64,000 nucleotides of DNA from Phycobacter sedimenti. Its GTDB lineage: Bacteria > Pseudomonadota > Alphaproteobacteria > Rhodobacterales > Rhodobacteraceae. The notes under the pieces are model-generated. The model was not told the origin of the DNA. It made no database searches and saw only the letters and a list, made by a program, of their open reading frames with translations. Within the stretch, counting starts at the first letter, position 1. Every line of letters starts with the position of its first letter. The stretch lies in assembly GCF_038148855.1 (NCBI RefSeq), contig NZ_JBBVGR010000008.1:1-64000 (forward strand). The letters are read 5' to 3'. Position numbers and translations under genes: made by a program. Shown here in pieces: positions 9,255 through 17,511 of this stretch.

Positions 9255-10319
9255 CTAACTCCGGTCTGACAGCAATTTGCCGACCAGTTGCGCCGTATAG
9301 TCCACGATGGGCACAATCCGTCCGTAGTTCAGGCGGGTCGGGCCAATCACCCCCACCGCACCAATCACCTTTCGATCCGCGTTCATATAAGGAGACACCA
9401 CCAAAGAGGAACCCGAAAGTGAGAAAAGTTTGTTTTCCGAGCCAATAAAAATGCGCACGCCTTCGCCTTCCTCGGTGAGTTCGAGGAATTCGGCAATATC
9501 CTGCTTGCGCTCCAGATCGTCGAACAGGCTGCGGATCAGATCCAGCTCTTTGGTCGCACCCTCGTCGGAAAGAAGATTCGCACGACCCCGCACGATCAGG
9601 CGCGCCTGATCGCTGCCATTGTCTTCCCAGGCCGCAAGGCCACTTTCGATCAGATCATGGGCAAGATTGTCGATCTCCTGCCTGCGGGCCGAGATCTCTT
9701 CCTGCATGTCACGGCGCACATCGCTCAGCGTGCGCCCCTCAACCAGGGCATTGAGGAAGTTCGCCGCCTCACGCATGGAACTGGGAGTCTGCCCCGGTGG
9801 CGGCGTGAACAGGCGGTTTTCCACGTGACCGTCGGAAAAAACCAGCACCACCATGGCCCGGTCATGCCCCAGCGAGACGAACTCGATATGGCGGATCTCC
9901 GCCTCATGTTTCGGTGTCAGCACAAGCGATGCGCCCTGCGTCACCCCCGATAGCGCCGCGCCGACACGGTCTAGCATACCGCTGACATCGCCGGAGTTGC
10001 GCCCCAGCGTCGCGTCGATCTTTTCGCGGTCCTGGGCTTTCAGATCTTCGACTTCCAGCAGGCTGTCCACGAACATCCGCAGACCCAGCTGCGTCGGCAC
10101 CCGGCCCGCGCTGATATGCGGGCTGTCGAGAAGACCCAGAAACTCCAGATCCTGCATCACATTGCGCACGGTGGCGGCGCTGACCTTCTCGCTCAGCGAG
10201 CGGGTCAGGGTGCGACTACCAACGGGATCGCCGCTCTCCAGATAAGATTCCACCACCGCCCGGAATACATCCCGCGAGCGGTCGTTCATGTCTTTCAGGA
10301 TGTCGTTTGCATCGGTCAT
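9255..10319 (-). CDS. hrcA: Heat-inducible transcription repressor HrcA
   Basis: Represses chaperone operons by binding CIRCE elements; its activity depends on GroEL. A 354-residue protein starting MTDANDILKDMNDRS, with a winged-helix DNA-binding region (about 1-80: EPVGSRTL-like GDPVGSRTLTR, then VSAATVRNVMQDLE) and the GAF-like dimerisation part. A second in-frame ATG two codons upstream (10325) is equally possible; neither has a clear ribosome site. No CIRCE palindrome was found upstream of hrcA or grpE here, so its target is probably groESL elsewhere. Confidence 0.95.
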   Translation of the reverse strand: MTDANDILKDMNDRSRDVFRAVVESYLESGDPVGSRTLTRSLSEKVSAATVRNVMQDLEFLGLLDSPHISAGRVPTQLGLRMFVDSLLEVEDLKAQDREKIDATLGRNSGDVSGMLDRVGAALSGVTQGASLVLTPKHEAEIRHIEFVSLGHDRAMVVLVFSDGHVENRLFTPPPGQTPSSMREAANFLNALVEGRTLSDVRRDMQEEISARRQEIDNLAHDLIESGLAAWEDNGSDQARLIVRGRANLLSDEGATKELDLIRSLFDDLERKQDIAEFLELTEEGEGVRIFIGSENKLFSLSGSSLVVSPYMNADRKVIGAVGVIGPTRLNYGRIVPIVDYTAQLVGKLLSDRS

Positions 10320-10371
10320 GAGCATTTCAGCGGTTGAACGCTATATAGATTGGAACCAGTTTCCGGATTGC

Positions 10372-10400
10372 CATTAAAGAGCCCTGCGCGCAAAGGTCAA
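10372..10400 (-). promoter_or_regulatory. Candidate sigma-70 promoter of hrcA-grpE
   Basis: On the minus strand TTGACC (10395-10400) is followed after 17 bases by TTAATG (10372-10377), about 50 bases before the hrcA start. The -35 is good and the -10 is poor, so this is tentative. The gap also has to carry the rph promoter on the plus strand. Confidence 0.35.
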
Positions 10401-10461
10401 TCATGCTTGCATCCTGCGCACCCGCAGGGCTATCCGAAGGCCAGCAACAAAAGGATATTCC

Positions 10462-11175
10462 ATGCGACCCTCTGGACGACAATTGAACGAGATGCGCCCC
10501 ATTTCCATCGAAACCGGATTTACCAAACATGCCGAAGGGTCCTGCCTGATCAAGGTTGGCGACACCCACGTTCTGTGTACAGCCACCATTGAGGACCGCG
10601 TACCCCCGTTCATCAAGGGATCGGGCCTTGGCTGGGTGACTGCGGAATACGGCATGCTGCCTCGCGCAACGAACACCCGCATGCGCCGTGAGGCTGCCGC
10701 CGGCAAGCAGGGCGGACGCACCGTCGAAATCCAGCGCCTTATCGGCCGCGCCCTGCGCGCCGGTGTTGACCGGGTTGCCCTCGGCGAACGTCAGATCAGC
10801 ATCGACTGCGACGTGCTGCAAGCCGATGGCGGGACCCGCTGCGCGTCGATCACCGGCGGCTGGGTCGCTCTGCGACTGGCAGTGAACAAGCTGATGAAGG
10901 CGGGCGATGTCTCGGTCGATCCGCTGATCGACCCCGTTGCCGCCGTGTCTTGCGGTATCTATGCCGGCCAGCCTGTGCTGGATCTGGACTACCCCGAAGA
11001 TTCTGAAGCCGGCGTTGATGGCAACTTCATCATGACCGGATCTGGCAAGCTGATCGAAGTGCAGATGTCAGCTGAAGGGTCGATGTTCTCGCGCGATCAG
11101 ATGAACAACCTGATGGATCTGGCCGCGCATGGCACCGCGGAGTTGGCCGAAATGCAAAAGGCAGCCTGCGCATGA
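10462..11175 (+). CDS. rph: Ribonuclease PH
   Basis: Phosphorolytic 3'-5' exoribonuclease that trims tRNA 3' ends. The 237 residues match the family length. Diagnostic stretches are MRPSGRQLNEMRPISIE at the N-terminus, GSGLGWVTAEYGMLPRAT (active-site region), RREAAAGKQGGRTVEIQRLIGRALRA and the CDVLQADGGTRCASITG phosphate-binding segment. It is the first gene of the plus-strand operon rph-rdgB-hemW-DUF454; its stop overlaps the rdgB start (ATGA). Confidence 0.97.
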   Translation: MRPSGRQLNEMRPISIETGFTKHAEGSCLIKVGDTHVLCTATIEDRVPPFIKGSGLGWVTAEYGMLPRATNTRMRREAAAGKQGGRTVEIQRLIGRALRAGVDRVALGERQISIDCDVLQADGGTRCASITGGWVALRLAVNKLMKAGDVSVDPLIDPVAAVSCGIYAGQPVLDLDYPEDSEAGVDGNFIMTGSGKLIEVQMSAEGSMFSRDQMNNLMDLAAHGTAELAEMQKAACA

Positions 11176-11786
11176 CCCGCAAGTTCGAAGGCGACCGGCT
11201 GCTGGTCGCCACCCATAACAAGGGCAAGCTCGAGGAGATGGCCCATCTTCTTGAGCCCTTTGGTGTCTCGGTCGTGGGAGCGGCCGAGATGAACCTCCCC
11301 GAACCGGAAGAAACCGAAGACACATTCGTCGGCAATGCCCGGATCAAGGCCCATACAGCCGCCAAGGCAACCGGCCTCCCTGCCCTTTCGGACGATTCCG
11401 GCATCACCATCGACGCGCTGGATGGCGCGCCTGGCGTCTATACCGCCGACTGGGCCGAGACCGGCAATGGCCGCGATTTCATGATGGCGATGACTCGCGC
11501 CCACGAGGAACTGGAAGCCAGGAACGCGCCCCATCCCCGCACCGCGCAATTTCGATGCACCCTGGTCCTTGCATGGCCCGATGGACATGACGAGGTCTTT
11601 GAAGGCGTCGCCCCCGGTCACCTGGTCTGGCCAATCCGCGGCGCCGAAGGCTTTGGCTATGATCCGATGTTCGTCCCCGACGGCCATGAGGTGACCTTTG
11701 CCGAGATGGACCGCTGGGAAAAGAACAAGATCAGCCACCGCGCCGATGCGGTGGCCAAGTTCATCAAAGGCTGTTTCGGTGAATGA
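11172..11786 (+). CDS. rdgB: dITP/XTP pyrophosphatase RdgB (HAM1 family)
   Basis: Hydrolyses non-canonical purine triphosphates (ITP, dITP, XTP) to monophosphates, keeping them out of DNA and RNA. The 204 residues show the N-terminal ATHNKGKLEEM nucleotide-binding motif, FVGNARIKA, the SDDSG(I)-type motif LSDDSGITIDAL and GFGYDPMFVPDG near the end. Start and stop overlap both neighbours by four bases (ATGA), so translation is probably coupled. Confidence 0.96.
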   Translation: MTRKFEGDRLLVATHNKGKLEEMAHLLEPFGVSVVGAAEMNLPEPEETEDTFVGNARIKAHTAAKATGLPALSDDSGITIDALDGAPGVYTADWAETGNGRDFMMAMTRAHEELEARNAPHPRTAQFRCTLVLAWPDGHDEVFEGVAPGHLVWPIRGAEGFGYDPMFVPDGHEVTFAEMDRWEKNKISHRADAVAKFIKGCFGE

Positions 11787-12949
11787 CCGATTTTGCGGAT
11801 GACTGGCGCAACGGGGGCTTTGGCCTTTACGTACATTGGCCCTTTTGCCAGGCCAAATGCCCCTATTGCGATTTCAACAGCCACGTCACCGCAAATATCG
11901 ACCAAAAACAATGGGTTGAGGCCTATATTCAGGAACTATCCCGCACGCCTGAAGCACTGCGCGGCCGGGTTCTGAACACAATCTTCTTTGGCGGCGGAAC
12001 GCCCTCGCTCATGCATCCAGATACCGTCGCCGCCGTGATTGATGCGGCACGTGATATCTGGCCCTTTGCCAATGACATCGAAATCTCGCTGGAGGCCAAC
12101 CCCGGTTCGGTGGAGGCGGGCCGGTTCGCTGGGTACCGCGACGCCGGGGTCAATCGTATCTCGATGGGGATCCAGGCGCTGAATGACGACGACCTGCGCC
12201 GCCTTGGCCGTATTCATTCGCTGTCCGAGGCACGCGCGGCATTCGACATTGCCCGTGCCTGTTTCGACCGCGTCAGCTTCGATTTGATCTACGCCCGTCA
12301 GGGACAAACCCCGCAAGCCTGGGAGGCAGAGTTGCAACAAGCCCTGTCGATGGCGATCGACCACCTGTCGCTTTACCAGCTGACCATCGAGGATGGCACC
12401 GCCTTTGGTGACCGCTACGCCCGTGGAAAGCTGCGCGATCTGCCCAACGACGACAGCGCCGCGGATATGTATCAGCTGACACAAGACATCTGCGCCGATT
12501 ACGGCATGCCTGCCTACGAGGTATCCAACCACGCCCGCCCCGGTGCGGAAAGCCGCCACAACCAGATCTACTGGCGCTATGGTGATTATGTCGGCATTGG
12601 ACCCGGCGCCCATGGACGCGTCACGTTGAACGGTACCCGCTATGCCACCGAAACCCATCGTGCACCCGGTGCCTGGCTGGATGCAGTCGCCAAGGGGAGC
12701 GGAGAATCCCTGCGTGATCCCCTGGAGCGGGACGATGCCGCCGTAGAGTTTCTGATGATGGGACTACGCCTCACCGAAGGGTTGGACATGACCCGTTATA
12801 CGCAGCTGTCCGGCAGGCCCCTGGACAAAGACCGACTGAACAACCTTGCCGACATGGGAATGGTCACTATTTCTGATCATAGGCTGCGCGCAACGGATCA
12901 GGGGCGTGCCGTGCTGAATGCAATCCTGCGGGAATTATTGGTGGACTGA
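11783..12949 (+). CDS. hemW: Heme chaperone HemW (coproporphyrinogen III oxidase-like radical SAM protein)
   Basis: Radical-SAM family protein related to HemN; the HemW subgroup binds heme and is thought to deliver it to respiratory proteins. The 388 residues carry the SAM cluster motif CxxxCxxC at Cys22, Cys26 and Cys29 (FCQAKCPYCDF); HemN has an extra Cys after the third, here Phe follows, which fits HemW. GGGTPSL and the ISMGIQ stretch are also present. Many such genes are misannotated as hemN. It lies in the rph-rdgB operon as in many alphaproteobacteria. Confidence 0.93.
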   Translation: MTDFADDWRNGGFGLYVHWPFCQAKCPYCDFNSHVTANIDQKQWVEAYIQELSRTPEALRGRVLNTIFFGGGTPSLMHPDTVAAVIDAARDIWPFANDIEISLEANPGSVEAGRFAGYRDAGVNRISMGIQALNDDDLRRLGRIHSLSEARAAFDIARACFDRVSFDLIYARQGQTPQAWEAELQQALSMAIDHLSLYQLTIEDGTAFGDRYARGKLRDLPNDDSAADMYQLTQDICADYGMPAYEVSNHARPGAESRHNQIYWRYGDYVGIGPGAHGRVTLNGTRYATETHRAPGAWLDAVAKGSGESLRDPLERDDAAVEFLMMGLRLTEGLDMTRYTQLSGRPLDKDRLNNLADMGMVTISDHRLRATDQGRAVLNAILRELLVD

Positions 12950-12953
12950 ACGG

Positions 12954-13307
12954 ATGCGCTATATCTACGCCGGCCTGGGATTGTTGTGTGTGACCCTTGG
13001 CCTGATCGGCGTGGTTCTGCCCCTGCTTCCCACCGTTCCCTTTCTGCTGCTGGCAACGTTCTTCTTTGCAAATTCTTCCGAACGGCTGCACAACTGGATC
13101 ATCACCCATCAGACCTTTGGCCCAATGATCCTGGATTGGCAGGAGAATGGAGCGATCCGGCCAACCGCAAAAAAGGCGGCAACCGGATCGATTGCCGCCG
13201 TATTCCTGTTGTCGCTCGTCCTTGGCGCCCCGTCACACGTATTGGGCATTCAGGCTATCGTCCTGTCCTGCGTTCTGATTTTCATCTGGACGCGGCCTAG
13301 CGGCTAA
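12954..13307 (+). CDS. DUF454 (YbaN-like) inner-membrane protein
   Basis: A 117-residue membrane protein of unknown function. Start ATG 12954 follows the hemW stop by four bases. An N-terminal segment (LLCVTLGLIGVVLPLLPTVPF) carries the family's GxxLPLLPTxPF pattern; two further hydrophobic segments follow at about residues 75-110. It ends inside parB, overlapping its 3' end by 11 bases in convergent orientation with no terminator visible. Confidence 0.85.
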   Translation: MRYIYAGLGLLCVTLGLIGVVLPLLPTVPFLLLATFFFANSSERLHNWIITHQTFGPMILDWQENGAIRPTAKKAATGSIAAVFLLSLVLGAPSHVLGIQAIVLSCVLIFIWTRPSG

Positions 13308-14193
13308 GCAAGTTGCACAGCTCATCAAGCTGATCGAGCGTTTCGTAGCTGATCGTGACAGACCCGGATTCGCCGCCCGGCATGTGGTCGATGGAAACCT
13401 TCATCCGCAACATGGCAGACAAGTCGCCCTCAAGCGCGCGTGTATCCGCGTCCTTCTCCATTTCCTTGCGTGGCTTCTTGGAGCCCGCCACCGGCGAGAC
13501 ACCAGCAGCGTCCTTTTTTACAAGGTTCTCGGTCGCACGAACGGATAAGCCGCCCTTTACGATCTTCTTCGCAAGCTCAGAGGCATTGTCAGACGTGATC
13601 AGTGCCCGCGCATGGCCTGCTGACAGCTTGCGATCCTGGACAAGCTGCTGCACATCCTGAGGAAGATGCAAAAGCCGGACAAGGTTCGCGATATGGCTTC
13701 GGCTTTTTCCCAGCGCTTCGGCCATGCGCTCCTGAGTGTGACCGAATTTCTCCATCAACTGCTTGTAGCTTTGCGCCTCTTCCATCGCATTCAGGTCAGA
13801 GCGCTGAATGTTCTCGATGATTGCAACCTCGAGCATTTCAAGGTCATCATAGTCCCGGATCAGGACCGGTACCTCGTGCAGCTGCGCCGCCTGGGCCGCA
13901 CGCCAGCGTCGTTCGCCTGCCACGATCTCATACATGCCACCGTCGCGCGGACGCACGATCAGCGGTTGAAGCACGCCCTTTTCCTTGATCGAGGCCGTCA
14001 GATCATCGAGGTCTTCCTGCAGGAACTGCCGTCGGGGCTGATTGGGGTTTGCCGTGACCTTTTCGATTGGAACCAGGACTTCGGCATTCCGAGGTGACTC
14101 TGTTCGGGTGCTGACCGGTTCCGGGTTTACGTCCGCCATCAGTGCGGACAATCCCCGACCCAGACCGCGCGGCTTGTTCTTTTTTTCTGTCAT
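13297..14193 (-). CDS. parB: Chromosome partitioning protein ParB
   Basis: CTP-dependent DNA clamp that loads at parS and spreads to organise and segregate the origin. The 298 residues have the N-terminal RGLGRGLSALM, the CTP-binding motif GERRWRA (93-99), ENIQRSDLNAMEEA, a helix-turn-helix (EALGKSRSHIANLVRL) and a C-terminal dimerisation domain ending LDELCNLLSR. The start has a strong GGGAGGG site. Two perfect parS sites lie 1.4 and 3.3 kb away in rsmG and at mnmG. Confidence 0.97.
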   Translation of the reverse strand: MTEKKNKPRGLGRGLSALMADVNPEPVSTRTESPRNAEVLVPIEKVTANPNQPRRQFLQEDLDDLTASIKEKGVLQPLIVRPRDGGMYEIVAGERRWRAAQAAQLHEVPVLIRDYDDLEMLEVAIIENIQRSDLNAMEEAQSYKQLMEKFGHTQERMAEALGKSRSHIANLVRLLHLPQDVQQLVQDRKLSAGHARALITSDNASELAKKIVKGGLSVRATENLVKKDAAGVSPVAGSKKPRKEMEKDADTRALEGDLSAMLRMKVSIDHMPGGESGSVTISYETLDQLDELCNLLSR

Positions 14194-14208
14194 AGTGCCC
14201 TCCCCGGT

Positions 14209-15018
14209 TTACGCTGCTAGTTTTTGATGGTTCGCGATTACTTCCTCTGCCAAGGCCCGGTAAGCCCGGGCACCAAGCGAGTTCGTATCATAGTTCAGGA
14301 CGGGCAAGGCGTAAGACGGCGCCTCACTGACCCTCACGTTTCTCGGGATCACGGTACGGAATACCAATTCCCCAAGGTTATCACGCGCGTCCTGCTCAAC
14401 CTGCTGTGAGAGATTGTTCCGACGATCATACATCGTCAAAACAACCCCTTCGATCCGCAAATCAGGATTGGCCGCCTGGCGGACCTGACGAATCGTAAGC
14501 ATAAGCTGCGAGACGCCTTCGAGGGCAAAAAATTCACTCTGCAATGGAATCAAGACCGAATGCGCCGCAACCATTGCATTCACGGTCAACAGGTTCAGGG
14601 ATGGCGGACAATCGATCAGGATGTAGTCCCAATCATAGTCATCCATGGCCGTCTGTCGCAGCGCATCGTGGAGAAGGAAGCTACGCTTCTCGTTCGCAAA
14701 CAACTCGATATCTGCCGAGCTGAGATCAACGGTCGCTGGAATAACGCAAAGATCTTCGATTTCTGTAGCGCGAATGACCTCGGACAGGGGCGCATCGTCT
14801 ACCAGAAGGTCGTAGGTTGTGAAGTCACGATCTTCCGGTTCAATCCCCAGGCCAGTCGAGGCGTTGCCCTGCGGGTCCAGATCAACGACAAGAACGCGCA
14901 TTCCCGTCTCTACAAGAGCAGCCGCAAGGTTGATTGCCGTCGTTGTCTTTCCCACTCCACCCTTTTGATTAGCAACCGCGATTATACGGGGCCCATCCGG
15001 GCGGGATAAGTCAGACAC
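14209..15018 (-). CDS. parA: Chromosome partitioning ATPase ParA
   Basis: Walker-type ATPase that moves the ParB-parS complex. The deviant Walker A motif KGGVGKTT is at residues 19-26 and the second motif DYILIDCPPSLNLL further on. I choose GTG 15018 (269 residues) because AAGGGAG lies six bases upstream; an in-frame TTG at 15024 would leave no room for it. The start overlaps the rsmG stop by eight bases. parB follows after 15 bases, so parAB is one operon with rsmG and mnmG. Confidence 0.96.
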   Translation of the reverse strand: MSDLSRPDGPRIIAVANQKGGVGKTTTAINLAAALVETGMRVLVVDLDPQGNASTGLGIEPEDRDFTTYDLLVDDAPLSEVIRATEIEDLCVIPATVDLSSADIELFANEKRSFLLHDALRQTAMDDYDWDYILIDCPPSLNLLTVNAMVAAHSVLIPLQSEFFALEGVSQLMLTIRQVRQAANPDLRIEGVVLTMYDRRNNLSQQVEQDARDNLGELVFRTVIPRNVRVSEAPSYALPVLNYDTNSLGARAYRALAEEVIANHQKLAA

Positions 15019-15628
15019 GAGCAACTCCCTTGATTTTCAGTAAGACCGCGTCGGGTTCAGTTAAACTTGTAATCGGTTCGAAATCGAATCGCCATGTCTT
15101 GAATGCGTTATCCACCTCTTTTTTCCAATTTGCGCCCTTGGGGAACACTGCGACACCGTTTGGATCGAGATGTCTCTCGCAATACTCCAGCAATTTAGAC
15201 AAATCTGCCAAAGCTCTTGCCGAAAGAACGTCAGCACATTGGGGTTCAACTAACTCTATGCGCTTGGATATTACCTCAACCCGCGCACCGCATTCTCGTG
15301 CAGCATTGCGCAGAAATGCACATTTCCTCTGATCTGATTCGATAAGCGTAACGCGAGTTTCGGGAGATTCTTCTGACGCCATGATAGCCACAACGATGCC
15401 CGGAAGGCCGCCCCCACTTCCGATATCGGTCCAGTGGCCAGCGGCATCAACAGATCTATAAACCTGTATAGAATCAACGATATGACGCCTCCAGATATCT
15501 GGAACGCTATGACGCGAAATCAGGTTTATCTTTGCGTTCCACTTTTTGAGGACTGACTCAAACATCTTGAGCCGGTCTATTGTTTCACGTGAAACATTCA
15601 GTTCCTCAAGCAGCAGATCCGCATTCAT
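15011..15628 (-). CDS. rsmG: 16S rRNA (guanine527-N7)-methyltransferase RsmG
   Basis: Methylates G527 of 16S rRNA with SAM. The 205 residues show the SAM-binding motif TDIGSGGGLPGIV and the later LSARALADL. Residues 11-16 (NVSRET) are written by a parS site, so the N-terminal codons are constrained by chromosome segregation. The start overlaps the mnmG stop (ATGA). Confidence 0.95.
   Translation of the reverse strand: MNADLLLEELNVSRETIDRLKMFESVLKKWNAKINLISRHSVPDIWRRHIVDSIQVYRSVDAAGHWTDIGSGGGLPGIVVAIMASEESPETRVTLIESDQRKCAFLRNAARECGARVEVISKRIELVEPQCADVLSARALADLSKLLEYCERHLDPNGVAVFPKGANWKKEVDNAFKTWRFDFEPITSLTEPDAVLLKIKGVARV
15581..15596. other. parS centromere site 1 (inside rsmG)
   Basis: Perfect copy of the 16-bp chromosomal parS palindrome TGTTTCACGTGAAACA, the ParB binding and CTP-loading site. 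It is embedded in the 5' coding part of rsmG. Confidence 0.95.
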
Positions 15629-17499
15629 GCCGTTCTACTCCGGGCCACCCCTTCTTTGCGAATTCTGGCCAACACCAAGGCAAGCGCAGCAGGTGTCATA
15701 CCATCAACCCTTGCCGCCTGGGCCAGGTTTTCCGGTCGTGCGCGTGTCAGCTTCTGCTGGAGTTCTTTTGACAAACCTTCGATGCCTGCGTACACGAAAC
15801 CTTCCGGAATCAGATGCTGCTCATCTCGGCGCAAGGTTTCAATCTCGCGGTTTTGCCGCTCAATGTAATTCGCGTAGAGCGCGTCGCGCTCAACCTGCCG
15901 TCGAATATCTGGTTCAACGCCGACGAGGTCCGGAATTAGATGAACCAAGTCCTCGAAAGTAACGTCCGGAAATGCAAGAACATCCATACCCGTCCGCTTG
16001 TTTCCGTCTTGGTTGATCCTGATACCGGCTTCAGAAACCATTTTCGGCGTGTAACTCTTGGCATTCAGGTAAGAACGTGCCGATTGGAGCTTCTCAACCT
16101 TCTCTTGAAACATCAGACGCCGTTCATTTCCCACGCATCCAATTTCCATTCCCAAGGGAGTAAGCCTTTGGTCTGCATTATCAGCTCGCAGAGAAAGTCT
16201 GAACTCTGCCCTGGATGTGAACATTCGATAAGGCTCAGTCACCCCGTTCGTGGTCAGATCATCGATCATCACGCCGATGTAGCTCCCTGACCGGCCGAAG
16301 ATTACCGGATCCTTTTCAAAGCTGCGCCTTGCAGCGTTAATGCCAGCGACCATCCCCTGCGCCGCAGCTTCTTCGTAGCCAGTTGTGCCGTTGATTTGCC
16401 CGGCAAGAAAGAGCCCCGGAATGTCTTTGAGTTCCAGGGAAAGCGTTAACGCACGAGGATCAACGTAATCATACTCAATCGCGTAGCCAGGCTGGAGGAT
16501 CTTTGCGCCTTCCAAGCCAAATATGGAGCGGACGTAGTCCTCCTGCACATCAACGGGCAGGCTGGTCGATATTCCATTTGGGTAGACGGTGTTATCGTTC
16601 ACGCCCTCCGGTTCCAGAAATATCTGGTGAGAGGACTTGTCGGCGAACCGCACTATTTTATCTTCAATCGATGGACAGTAACGCGGTCCTATTCCTTCGA
16701 TGTGACCGCCATACATGGCGGAGCGCTCGAGGTTCTTCCGAATGATTTCGTGTGTGTTTTCGTTGGTATGAGTGATGCCGCAAGACACCTGGGGAGCGGA
16801 AACAGACCTGGATCCAAAGGAAAAGAACGTGGGTTCATCATCTCCGGGCTGCATCTCGAGCACATTCCACCGAATAGTGGTCCCATCCAATCGTGGAGGG
16901 GTACCTGTCTTCAAACGGCCGAGAGGAAGTTCAAAGCTATCCAGACGATCCGCGAGCTGGACGGATGGCTTATCACCCATTCTGCCCCCTGGTTTTGACA
17001 CATCGCCAATATGGATAACGCCCCGTAGAAACGTACCGGAGGTCAGCACAACAGAACGAGCTGTCACTTCGCTGCCATCTGCCAGAGCAACGCCAGCGAC
17101 CGTGTTTTCTTTCATCAGGAAGTCAACTACCTCAGCTTCTAGGATTTCGAGGTTTTCTTGTTCTTCCGTCAGTTTGAGCATTTCCCGCCGATAGATGCTC
17201 CGATCGGATTGTGCCCGCGGCCCCTGGACGGCTGGTCCTTTTCGACGGTTTAGGAGGCGGAACTGAATACCGGCAAGGTCAGCGACTTTTCCCATGACTC
17301 CGTCCAGAGCATCGATCTCGCGAACGAGATGTCCCTTTCCCAATCCACCGATTGCCGGATTGCACGACATGACGCCAATGCCGGATCGCTTGAGCGTAAC
17401 CAGGGCAGTTTTTGCACCCAGTCTGGCGGATGCGTGAGCTGCTTCCGTTCCGGCGTGACCGCCGCCAACAACAATTACATCATAGTCCGAATGTTTCAC
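15625..17499 (-). CDS. mnmG: tRNA uridine-5-carboxymethylaminomethyl modification enzyme MnmG (GidA)
   Basis: FAD enzyme that with MnmE makes the cmnm5 modification at wobble U34. The protein has about 624 residues. The FAD-binding motif VVGGGHAGTEAA is at the N-terminus, followed by CNPAIGGLGKGHLVREIDAL and the GidA signature QINGTTGYEEAAAQG. GTG 17499 is preferred because GAGGA lies nine bases upstream. The alternative GTG at 17508 (adding Met-Phe-His) abuts that site; both lie within the parS palindrome. It is directly downstream of mnmE, its partner. Confidence 0.96.
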   Translation of the reverse strand: MKHSDYDVIVVGGGHAGTEAAHASARLGAKTALVTLKRSGIGVMSCNPAIGGLGKGHLVREIDALDGVMGKVADLAGIQFRLLNRRKGPAVQGPRAQSDRSIYRREMLKLTEEQENLEILEAEVVDFLMKENTVAGVALADGSEVTARSVVLTSGTFLRGVIHIGDVSKPGGRMGDKPSVQLADRLDSFELPLGRLKTGTPPRLDGTTIRWNVLEMQPGDDEPTFFSFGSRSVSAPQVSCGITHTNENTHEIIRKNLERSAMYGGHIEGIGPRYCPSIEDKIVRFADKSSHQIFLEPEGVNDNTVYPNGISTSLPVDVQEDYVRSIFGLEGAKILQPGYAIEYDYVDPRALTLSLELKDIPGLFLAGQINGTTGYEEAAAQGMVAGINAARRSFEKDPVIFGRSGSYIGVMIDDLTTNGVTEPYRMFTSRAEFRLSLRADNADQRLTPLGMEIGCVGNERRLMFQEKVEKLQSARSYLNAKSYTPKMVSEAGIRINQDGNKRTGMDVLAFPDVTFEDLVHLIPDLVGVEPDIRRQVERDALYANYIERQNREIETLRRDEQHLIPEGFVYAGIEGLSKELQQKLTRARPENLAQAARVDGMTPAALALVLARIRKEGVARSRTA

Positions 17500-17507
17500 G
17501 TGAAACA
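17492..17507. other. parS centromere site 2 (at the mnmG start)
   Basis: Second perfect TGTTTCACGTGAAACA. It spans both candidate GTG starts of mnmG and fills the space between mnmE and mnmG, so ParB occupancy covers the translation-initiation codons in DNA. Confidence 0.95.
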
Positions 17508-17511
17508 CTCC

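Noticed and set aside
10320..10461. CIRCE element before hrcA
   Set aside because: No TTAGCACTC-N9-GAGTGCTAA pattern was found.
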